Shown here piece after piece: positions 57,351 to 64,000 of a stretch of DNA of 64,000 nt. The stretch lies in NCBI GenBank assembly GCA_039029535.1, contig JBCCFW010000013.1, forward strand, positions 19,501 to 83,500. Direction: 5' to 3'. Numbering within the stretch: position 1 is the first letter of the stretch; every line of letters starts with the position of its first letter. The notes under the pieces are model-generated. The model did no database searches and was not told where the DNA came from. It was given only the letters and a program-made list of their open reading frames with translations. This stretch comes from JBCCFW01 sp039029535 (GTDB lineage: Bacteria > Acidobacteriota > JBCCFW01). Position numbers and translations under genes: made by a program.

Positions 57351-59821
57351 TGAGCCTCGCCCTGCTCTCGTCGGTGACCGACGGCGACCTGCCCTGGCTG
57401 GTGCTCGGCATCCTCTTGAAAGTCACGCTCCTCTTCGCCCTGGGCGGACTGGCGGCGACGCTCGCCCGCCGGACCTCGGCGGCGCGACGTCACCTCGCGT
57501 GGTCGGCCTCGCTGATGGGCGCCATCGTCCTGCCCGCGGTGGTGCTCCTCGGCCCGACCTGGGAAGTCACCTTGCCGTTGCCCTCCTGGGTGCCGGTTCG
57601 TACGGCTCCGACCGCGGCGATTCCCGCGTCGCACGTCGGAGACGAGCACCGGCCCGCGCTGCAGGCGGGCTGGACCGCTGCCGGCGCCTCACTCGAGCTG
57701 CCGGATCGGGTCGTCACTCAGGAGAGCTCGGCACTTGGCACGGGCCAGGTCGCTCCGGCTTCGACGTGGTCGCCCTCGGCCCTCGGGCTCTGCCTGGGTG
57801 CGTGGGCGGTCGGAGCGCTCGTGTTGCTCGGACGTCTGGCGCTGAGCCACGTCCGAGCGCATCGGCTCGTTCGACGCGCTCGGCCGGTGGGCGACGGCAC
57901 GGTCCCCGTCGGCCTGACCGCCCTGGCCGACCTCTCGCGGACGGTGAGACTCCGCGAGAGTGACGACGTCAGCGTGCCCATGACGTGCGGCACCCTGCGG
58001 CCGGTGGTCGTCCTGCCGACCGGCTTCGCGAGCTGGAGCGAGGACCGCCGTGAGCTGGTCCTCCTGCACGAGCTCGCTCACGTCAAGCGACTGGACTGCC
58101 TGACCCAGGCAATCGCGAAGGTCTCACGCGCTCTCTACTGGTTCCATCCCCTCAGTTGGTTCGCCGAGAGGCAGCTCCGCCACGAGGCCGAGCACGCCGC
58201 CGATGACCGCGTCCTCGCCCAAGGAACACGGGCGTCCGATTACGCGGAGCATCTCTTGGCCATCGTTCGTTCCCTCTCTCCCCGAAGGAGTCCTTCCATG
58301 GCCTCGGTGTCGATGTCCGGTAGCTCGATCGAGAAGCGTCTCTCCGCCATCCTGGATCCCAACCGCTCTCGTCGGAGCGCGCTGGGTCTCTTCGGCCTGG
58401 TCGCCCTCGTGGGCCTCATCTCCCTCGGACCGCTCGGGACCGTGCGCATCTTCGCCGCTCCCGAGGACAAGTCCGACCGCCACCAGCATCTCCACGAGCT
58501 CATCCACGAGCACGCCGAGAACGCCTGGCATCATCTCTCTGGCAGCAGCTCGCCCGAGACCGGCGGCCAGTGGTACTCCCACGCCATGCGTCTCCACGAC
58601 AAGGGTCACTACGAGCAGGCCGTCGAGGGCTTCCGGACCGCGGCCGAGAAGGGTTACAAGCCGGCCACCTCGACCTACAACGTCGCCTGCGGGCTCGCCC
58701 GCCTGGGTCGCACTCGCGAGGCGGTCGACACCTTGAACGACGCCCGAGCGCGTGGCTTCGAGATGGGGAGCTACCTCGAGAAGGACGCCGACCTCTTCTC
58801 GCTTCGAGGCGACCGTCGCTTCGAGAGCCTGCGTCGCGAGATTCGGTCCGACCTTCAGTCGCGTCGCGCTTCAGGTGAGCACGTCGACGACGTGTACGGC
58901 GACACGATGACGCAGCTCCGCGACCTCCGCGCCCAGGGTGATGGGGCCTCTGGTGACGACTGGTACTCGGTCGGCTACTCGCTCCACGAGATGGGCCAGT
59001 ACGACGAGGCGATCCGCGCCTGGAAGGAAGCCCTCCAGCACGGTGCGTCCGATGCCAAGACGACCTACAACCTCGCCTGCGCCGAAGCCCTCCGCGGTCG
59101 CGATCGCGTGGCCCTCGACTACCTCGAGCAGGCCATCGAGCTCGGCTACCCCGACGTCGGTCACTTCCGTGACGACTCCGACCTCGACTCGCTCCGCAAC
59201 GACCGCCGCTTCAAGGAGATGGAAGCGCTCCTCGACTCGCTCGACATGCCGAGCTTCGGCGGCTCGAGCAAGAGCAGCCTCTTCATGCGTCCGGCCTGGG
59301 ACGCGGCGGTTCAGCGCTACCAGGGCCTGACTCGTGAGTACCCGAAGCTTCGTCTCGCGTGGTTCAACCTCGGCCTGGCCTCGCTGAAGACCGGCGACTT
59401 CCGGCTCGCCTCCGATGCGTTCCAGCAGTCCCACGACCTCGGATTCAAGCCGGGCACCAGCGCTTACAACGTCGCCTGTGCGCAGTCGCTGGCCGGCAAT
59501 GTCGGCCCGGGTCTCGACTGGCTCGCCAAGGCGATGGACCTCGGCTTCCACGATCTTCATCACGTCTCGTCCGACGACGATCTCGACAACCTCCGTTCGG
59601 ATCCGCGTTTCGACGAGCTCGTCGCCGAGATGCAGGTGCGCATGGAGAGCGACTACTCGCACAAGATGAAGAACAAGATGAAGCTCAAGGACGGCAAGTG
59701 GCGCCTGAAGGCGGGTGACGGCCAGAACCCGACGACCTGGAGCTTCGAGCGCCAGGCCGGCGAGCCCCGTCCCGAGCCTCGGCCGGAGCCGCGTCGTCGT
59801 CGCGGCGGCACGTTCTTCTAG
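57350..59821 (+). CDS. BlaR1-like M56 metallopeptidase with C-terminal TPR-like repeats
   Basis: 823 residues from the ATG at 57350 (GTG one codon earlier). N-terminal transmembrane helices at about 16-38, 52-70 and 143-165. The M56 zinc site is VLLHELAHVKRLD (HELAH, about 240-244) and RHEAEHAADD (about 277-286). A further helix near 345 (LFGLVALVGLISLGPLG) leads outside. The remaining 450 residues are repeated about 110-residue units, each with a TPR pair and a short tail: MRLHDKGHYEQAVEGFRTAA, then STYNVACGLARLGRTREAVD, then a D-LFSLR-DRRFESLR-like piece; at least three copies. It replaces the penicillin-binding sensor of classical BlaR1. The signal sensed is unknown. Ends in TAG with a good terminator behind it. 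Confidence 0.93.
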   Translation: MSLALLSSVTDGDLPWLVLGILLKVTLLFALGGLAATLARRTSAARRHLAWSASLMGAIVLPAVVLLGPTWEVTLPLPSWVPVRTAPTAAIPASHVGDEHRPALQAGWTAAGASLELPDRVVTQESSALGTGQVAPASTWSPSALGLCLGAWAVGALVLLGRLALSHVRAHRLVRRARPVGDGTVPVGLTALADLSRTVRLRESDDVSVPMTCGTLRPVVVLPTGFASWSEDRRELVLLHELAHVKRLDCLTQAIAKVSRALYWFHPLSWFAERQLRHEAEHAADDRVLAQGTRASDYAEHLLAIVRSLSPRRSPSMASVSMSGSSIEKRLSAILDPNRSRRSALGLFGLVALVGLISLGPLGTVRIFAAPEDKSDRHQHLHELIHEHAENAWHHLSGSSSPETGGQWYSHAMRLHDKGHYEQAVEGFRTAAEKGYKPATSTYNVACGLARLGRTREAVDTLNDARARGFEMGSYLEKDADLFSLRGDRRFESLRREIRSDLQSRRASGEHVDDVYGDTMTQLRDLRAQGDGASGDDWYSVGYSLHEMGQYDEAIRAWKEALQHGASDAKTTYNLACAEALRGRDRVALDYLEQAIELGYPDVGHFRDDSDLDSLRNDRRFKEMEALLDSLDMPSFGGSSKSSLFMRPAWDAAVQRYQGLTREYPKLRLAWFNLGLASLKTGDFRLASDAFQQSHDLGFKPGTSAYNVACAQSLAGNVGPGLDWLAKAMDLGFHDLHHVSSDDDLDNLRSDPRFDELVAEMQVRMESDYSHKMKNKMKLKDGKWRLKAGDGQNPTTWSFERQAGEPRPEPRPEPRRRRGGTFF

Positions 59822-59869
59822 CTTCTAGACGTCGAGTCGCCTGACTTGCAGCGGGCGACGAGAACGCGC

Positions 59870-59907
59870 GAGGCGGCCGGCTTGCGGGAGCCGGTCGCCT
59901 CATTTTT
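59870..59907 (+). terminator. Rho-independent terminator of the BlaI/M56 operon
   Basis: 13-bp stem (59870-59882 with 59889-59901, one G-T) around loop TGCGGG, followed by A and TTTTT (59903-59907). Located 49 bases after the TAG stop at 59821. Confidence 0.9.
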
Positions 59908-59936
59908 CTTGAGGGATGGTGAGCGGGCCCGATGGC

Positions 59937-61343
59937 TCACTCGTCCACTGAATAGAGCTCCTCGAGGTCGTGCCATCGACCCGCGCCGGCGAGTCGTCCC
60001 GAAGGCTTGCGCTGAACGAAGTAACGTCGCCCCAAGGTGTGCCCAGGACGATTCGGATACAGCTGCACTCGCTCTTCGAGCTCTTCCGCCAGGCTCTTCG
60101 AAGATCGAATCCGACCCCAACGACATTCGCCGAGGTCCGTCCAGCCGTCGTCTCTCACCGAGACCACGTCGAGTTGGACCTTCGCATCCCAGTACTCCCC
60201 GACCTCGAACGAGGCGTCCACGTTCTCGCGGCGATAGAGCGAGGGGAGCGCCTCACGGCAGAGTCGCTCGAATCCGAGACCGTGATGGGCGTCGAGCTCG
60301 GGACGGACGCGCTCTCGGAAGACCCGCGCGGGGCCACCGCTGCTCATGTAGCTGAGGTTGGGGAACACGAAGCGAAACCAGAAGCGGAGCAACGGGTCGT
60401 CGAGCACGTATCTCACCTGACGTGCGTTGCGCCGAGGGTTGCCGTCCAGCGGATGGCGGCGTGCGACGTAGCCGAGCTCGGTGAGCTGTTGAAGGTAGTA
60501 AGGAAGGCTTCGTGCGGACAGCGAGGCAGTTCGGGCGATGTCCTGAACGCTCCCGGCCCCGGCGGCGATGGCGAGCAACACGCCGTGATAGCTCTCCACG
60601 TCGCGGAGCTCTTCACGAAGCAGGAAGTCAGGCTCGCGGTGGAGTGGTGCGAACTCGTCGAAGAGCTGTTCTTGAAGATTCTGCTCGTAGGACTTGTTCG
60701 CGTCGAAAGCCCGCAAGTACTGCGGAATGCCGCCAACGGTGAAGTAGAGACGTGCTCGGTCCGCGAGTGACCAGTCGGGGTGGAAGAGCCCGGCCTCGCG
60801 ATGGCCGAAGGGGCGCACGAGAAGTTGGGCCGTGCGTCGTCCGAACAGGGGGCTCTCGCTCCCCAAGACCTCTCGCTGCATGAATCCCAGGAGGGAGCCA
60901 CAGAGAAGGACGAGCACGTTGCCGGCATCGCGCCAGTGTCGGTCCCAGCAGTCCTGCAGCACCGAGGGCAGCTCTGGGCTGGCGGCGGCACTCCACTGAA
61001 ACTCGTCCCAAGCCAGGATGAGCTTTCCCGGTCCACGCCAACGGCTGGTCACCGACAGCAAGGCCTCCTTCCAGGAACGAGTGCCCTGCTCGGCGATGAG
61101 GGGTTCCTCGAGCACGCGAGCGGCCTCGCTCAAGAACTCTTCGACTTGAAGCGCGGCAGGAGCCTTCTTCCCCAGAAAGTACAGGCCTCCGGGCCGGCCC
61201 TGGAGGAGCCGCAAGATCAGCTCGCTCTTCCCGACGCGTCGTCGTCCGTAGAGGGGGATGAGGCCGGACTGAGGAGAGTCGCAGGCTCGTGTCAGGAGCT
61301 CGAGCTCACGGGTGCGACCGACGAATTCCGCCTTCTTGAGCAT
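59937..61343 (-). CDS. AAA-type ATPase with DUF234 nuclease-like domain
   Basis: 468 residues. The N-terminus FVGRTRELELLTRA is the start of the archaeal-type STAND ATPase family (MloC/COG1672). Walker A is LYGRRRVGKSELILRL (GRRRVGKS), Walker B ILAWDEFQW, and then VLVLLCGSLLGFM and YFTVGGIPQYL. A winged helix follows (GSVQDIARTASLSARSLPYYLQQLTELGYV), then a DUF234 C-terminal domain with LDVVSVRDDGWTDLGECRWG, which has the D-x(n)-E-x-R/K arrangement of restriction-like nucleases. Cytoplasmic. The family occurs in mobile and defence contexts but its role is unsettled. Preceded by three exact 15-bp repeats, a likely autoregulatory site. Confidence 0.9.
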   Translation of the reverse strand: MLKKAEFVGRTRELELLTRACDSPQSGLIPLYGRRRVGKSELILRLLQGRPGGLYFLGKKAPAALQVEEFLSEAARVLEEPLIAEQGTRSWKEALLSVTSRWRGPGKLILAWDEFQWSAAASPELPSVLQDCWDRHWRDAGNVLVLLCGSLLGFMQREVLGSESPLFGRRTAQLLVRPFGHREAGLFHPDWSLADRARLYFTVGGIPQYLRAFDANKSYEQNLQEQLFDEFAPLHREPDFLLREELRDVESYHGVLLAIAAGAGSVQDIARTASLSARSLPYYLQQLTELGYVARRHPLDGNPRRNARQVRYVLDDPLLRFWFRFVFPNLSYMSSGGPARVFRERVRPELDAHHGLGFERLCREALPSLYRRENVDASFEVGEYWDAKVQLDVVSVRDDGWTDLGECRWGRIRSSKSLAEELEERVQLYPNRPGHTLGRRYFVQRKPSGRLAGAGRWHDLEELYSVDE

Positions 61344-61359
61344 GATGAACCATGTTCGA

Positions 61360-61404
61360 CAAGTCGTGACTTGTCAAGTTACGACTTGTCAAGTCACGAC
61401 TTGT
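61360..61404 (-). repeat. Three tandem 15-bp palindromic repeats, CAAGTNNNGACTTGT
   Basis: Units at 61360-61374, 61375-61389 and 61390-61404, head to tail without gaps, 17-61 bases before the ATPase start. Each holds an inverted repeat CAAGT/ACTTG, and TTGACA occurs at both junctions on the minus strand, so a -35 element may be embedded. Most simply a multi-site operator or an iteron-like array. Confidence 0.8.
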
Positions 61405-61474
61405 TGATTTGGCGGACAGGGGGTGGGATCGTCGCTGTCACGGTCTCCCTGCACGTTCCCGAGGTCCTGCCCCG

Positions 61475-64000
61475 ATGCGTCTCCGGCGTCCTCTTCTCCT
61501 GCTCCTCGCCTGCCTCGTAGCAGGACCTCTCATCGCGCACGACGGGAGATGGGATCTCGAGCCGACCGCAATCGATGCTGGCTCGGTGGTGGTGGCACCG
61601 GCCGGGAGCCCCTGTCGCCCCTGCTCCGACCTGGCACTGGTGGGGAGCTTTCCCCGGGGTGCCGTCGCGCCAGGGCGTGACCGCGAGGGGCGCGTCGGGC
61701 TCGCCGATGTCGTCCGACTCCTCCGCTGGTCGGTGGGGCTCGAGCCGGCGCCGATCGACGATGACTTGATCCGAGCCGACATCGGCTCGGGCTCGGCGAG
61801 CCCCGAGGCCCGCGGCGACGGACGCGTCGACATCGGCGACGTCGTGCGAGCGCTGCGTCTCTCGGTCGACTTGGAAGTCGTCGACTGGCCGGCTCGCAGC
61901 AGCTTCGAGGGTCGTGGTCCCTGTGCTCCGGCTCTCGTCGAGCTCCATCACGAGGGCGACCTGCCCCTGATGCTTCTCGACCTGGAGCTCGAAGGTGACG
62001 CGTCGGGCGACTGGCTCGTCGAGGGACCACCGCTCCCGCACGAGCTCGCCCCCGACGACGTCGTCGTGCTGCGACTCGTCTTCGTGCCGACGATGCCTGG
62101 AGCCCGCCAGGCGCAGCTCCGCGTGACGACCGACGATGAAGAGGTCCCCGAGCAACTCGTCTCTCTCGAAGGCCTCGGAGTGGCACCGGGACCGCCTCGA
62201 CTCGAGGTCCTGCCGACGGAGCTGAGCTTCGGTGAGCTGCCCCTGGCGATGACGAGCGGACCCGGTCTCCTGGTCGTGAGCAACGCCGGCGGCGAGCCGC
62301 TGGTTCTCACTTCGCTCGAGCTGAACGGACCCGACGCGCCCGACTTCGACCTGGAGCCTCCAGTGCTGCCGCTGGAGCTGGCGGTCGGCGGTCGCGTGGA
62401 GCTGTTGGTGACCGTGACGCCGAGCCTGTCCGGGCTCCGTCAGGCCGAGCTCATCGTCGAGTCCAGCGAGCCGGACGGACCGACCGTCGTCCCGCTCACG
62501 GTCGTCTCGCTGCCCCCGGTGAGCTTCGCGGTCGAGGAGGTCTTCGAGGTCGCGACCCCGACCCGCGGTGTCTGGGGTCCCGACGAGCGGCTCTGGGTCG
62601 CCACGATCGGAGGTGCGATCCACGCGCTGTCCTTCGACGACGACTGGGCCTTGCAAGACGTCGAGACCTTCGATGCCCTGACGGAGCTGCCGAATCCTCA
62701 CGTGCTCGGGCTCGCGTTCAGCCCCTTCGATGCGCCGGGCGCGCTCCGCCTGCTCGTCGCGCATTCCTTGCTCGAGGCCAACGGTGGTGAGTGCTTCGAG
62801 GGGAGCTCCGACTTCACCGGTCAGGTCTCCGTGTTGACCGGTCCCGACTTCGACGAGGTCGAGCCGCTCATCACCGGCTTGCCGGTGTCCAACCACGATC
62901 ACGGCATCAACGGTCTCGAGCTCGACTCGCAGGGACGACTGCTCGTCTGCGTTGGTGGGTTGACCAACGCCGGCGTCGCGGACTGCGCGATGGGCGGGCT
63001 GCCGGAGTCGCCGCTGTCGGCCGCGATCGTGCGTGCGGCCATCGACGAGCCCGGCTTCGAGGGGGCGATCACCTACATCCACGTCGACACGGGACTGCCC
63101 GTGGACGATCAGGTCCTTGGCGAGGAGATCGAGCTCGCGGACGACGTGGCCGTCGAGGTCTTCGCCTCGGGATTGCGCAACGTCTTCGACCTGCACCTCA
63201 CCACGCGCGACGTGCTGTTCGCGCTCGACAACGGACCCAATGGCTCGCTCGGACCGGCGTCGCTGTCGGCCACGACCGAAGGACCCGGTCCGGGTGAGGC
63301 CGACGAGCTCATCCTCCTGGAGGAAGGGCACTACTACGGTCACCCCAACCGGAGCCGTGGTCGCGAAGACGATCGGCAGAACGTCTACCACCGTCCCGTG
63401 GGAGCCTCCGTGCCGGGAGCGTTCACCCAGGCCCTCGTGCGGATGCCGCCGTCGAGCAACGGACTCGACGAGTACCGGGCTGCCACCTTCGGCTCCCAGC
63501 TCCGGGGGCATCTCATCGCCCAGGACTTCAACGAAGAGACCTACCACGTGGAGCTGTCCGGGGACGGTCGTCGCTTCGTCGATCGTCGCGTGCTGCTCGA
63601 AGACTTCGGTGGGCTCGACGTCGTCACGGCTCCCGGGGGCGTGATCTTCGGCATCGACTTCGTGAGTGGCGTCGTGCGCCTGGCTCGACCGCAGCACGCG
63701 ACGGCCGTCGGCGTCGAGCTCTTCGACATCCATCCGTGGCGGGCTCCGCCCGAGGGCGGCACGTCCTTCGTGCTCGCTGGACGAGGCTTCGGTGCCCTCG
63801 CTGAGACCGAGCTTCGCATCGACGGACGGCTCGCCGCGCTCACCGAGGTGACGCCGACACGGATCCGAGGTGCGATCCCCATGCGAGGCGACGAGCCACT
63901 GGGGCTTCTCGACGTCACGGTGACCACGTCGGGTGAGAGCACGACGCTGACCGACGCCTTCCGCTACCTGAGCCCGGTCATGCCGGGGGCGCGCGTCGAC
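61475..64000 (+). CDS. Secreted dockerin-like/choice-of-anchor/sugar dehydrogenase-like protein (3' end outside window)
   Basis: 842 codons open from the ATG at 61475 to the window end. Signal peptide MRLRRPLLLLLACLVAGPLIA. Residues about 66-128 have two dockerin-type EF-hand-like pieces (DREGRVGLADVVRLLRW and GDGRVDIGDVVRALRL). A choice-of-anchor/ASH-type sandwich follows (LSFGELPLAMTSGPGLLVVS). Then comes a propeller like glucose/sorbosone dehydrogenases: NHDHGINGLELDSQGRLLVC, VEVFASGLRNVFDLHLTTR, and GHYYGHPNRSRGR. Last seen is an IPT/TIG-type domain (FVLAGRGFGALAETELRID). Extracellular; it may oxidise sugars, although cofactor residues cannot be confirmed here. Divergent from the ATPase gene, sharing its repeat-bearing upstream region. 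Confidence 0.85.
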   Translation, partial: MRLRRPLLLLLACLVAGPLIAHDGRWDLEPTAIDAGSVVVAPAGSPCRPCSDLALVGSFPRGAVAPGRDREGRVGLADVVRLLRWSVGLEPAPIDDDLIRADIGSGSASPEARGDGRVDIGDVVRALRLSVDLEVVDWPARSSFEGRGPCAPALVELHHEGDLPLMLLDLELEGDASGDWLVEGPPLPHELAPDDVVVLRLVFVPTMPGARQAQLRVTTDDEEVPEQLVSLEGLGVAPGPPRLEVLPTELSFGELPLAMTSGPGLLVVSNAGGEPLVLTSLELNGPDAPDFDLEPPVLPLELAVGGRVELLVTVTPSLSGLRQAELIVESSEPDGPTVVPLTVVSLPPVSFAVEEVFEVATPTRGVWGPDERLWVATIGGAIHALSFDDDWALQDVETFDALTELPNPHVLGLAFSPFDAPGALRLLVAHSLLEANGGECFEGSSDFTGQVSVLTGPDFDEVEPLITGLPVSNHDHGINGLELDSQGRLLVCVGGLTNAGVADCAMGGLPESPLSAAIVRAAIDEPGFEGAITYIHVDTGLPVDDQVLGEEIELADDVAVEVFASGLRNVFDLHLTTRDVLFALDNGPNGSLGPASLSATTEGPGPGEADELILLEEGHYYGHPNRSRGREDDRQNVYHRPVGASVPGAFTQALVRMPPSSNGLDEYRAATFGSQLRGHLIAQDFNEETYHVELSGDGRRFVDRRVLLEDFGGLDVVTAPGGVIFGIDFVSGVVRLARPQHATAVGVELFDIHPWRAPPEGGTSFVLAGRGFGALAETELRIDGRLAALTEVTPTRIRGAIPMRGDEPLGLLDVTVTTSGESTTLTDAFRYLSPVMPGARVD

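Noticed and set aside
61394..63733. 779-codon minus-strand frame opposite the dockerin/dehydrogenase gene
   Set aside because: The plus strand encodes a signal peptide and known domains throughout; the minus frame is charged low-complexity sequence only.

Overview
The window is a 64 kb piece of a GC-rich (by eye about two thirds G+C) bacterial chromosome. No ribosomal or other marker gene is present, so the assignment is by gene content. I think a Planctomycetota-like bacterium is most likely, for these reasons: secreted proteins with dockerin-like, FG-GAP, thrombospondin type 3 and DNDGD-type calcium repeats; a BlaI/M56 pair fused to tetratricopeptide repeats; a small coiled-coil protein of the MKSAYEKALERLEKEG type; large Ser/Thr kinase-STAND-TPR proteins; and many lone lipoproteins. 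Myxococcota or Acidobacteriota are not excluded.

Layout. 1-8.5 kb (minus): three consecutive, overlapping genes for large Clp/HSP100-like double AAA+ ATPases (the last cut by the window edge), preceded by a lipoprotein gene. 8.6-14.2 kb (plus): a secreted beta-helix protein, a kinase-STAND-TPR signalling protein and a lone Imm10-like immunity protein. 14.2-19.4 kb (minus): secreted proteins in a region of lower GC, a 5'-3' exonuclease, a small coiled-coil protein, an ECF-type sigma factor and a secreted protein followed by a strong hairpin. 19.5-24.5 kb (plus): a secreted GH38 alpha-mannosidase-like enzyme and an exported protein of unknown role. 24.4-28.3 kb (minus): a ribose-type sugar ABC importer, in the order binding lipoprotein, ATPase, permease. 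28.5-35.8 kb (plus): a tight five-gene operon SWIM - DUF5691 - MoxR/YehL AAA+ - DUF5682 - VWA. 35.8-45.7 kb: a DUF423 membrane protein, a secreted VWA protein, a duplicated-domain lipoprotein divergent from a LysR regulator, an FG-GAP protein, a VKOR-DsbA-FGE triple fusion with a TlpA-like thioredoxin, and a tRNA-like gene whose anticodon reads CUA. 46-54 kb: a sigma/anti-sigma pair, a TlpA-like protein, a DUF6896-like protein and a long calcium-repeat protein. 54-64 kb: a YdeI-like protein, a predicted selenoprotein interrupted by an in-frame TGA, a GST-like protein, a BlaI/M56-TPR regulatory pair with a clear promoter, operator and terminator, an ATPase/DUF234 gene behind three exact 15-bp repeats, and a dockerin/sugar-dehydrogenase-like secreted protein cut by the right edge.

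The most interesting points are: the selenoprotein (C-T-Sec motif with a bacterial SECIS-like hairpin), which a normal gene caller splits or truncates; the amber-reading tRNA with a duplicated 3' end; the Clp trio with decayed first Walker B motifs and a release-factor-like C-terminal segment; the five-gene MoxR/VWA operon; and two genes whose conserved N-termini are reached only from non-standard start codons (ATC and CTG).
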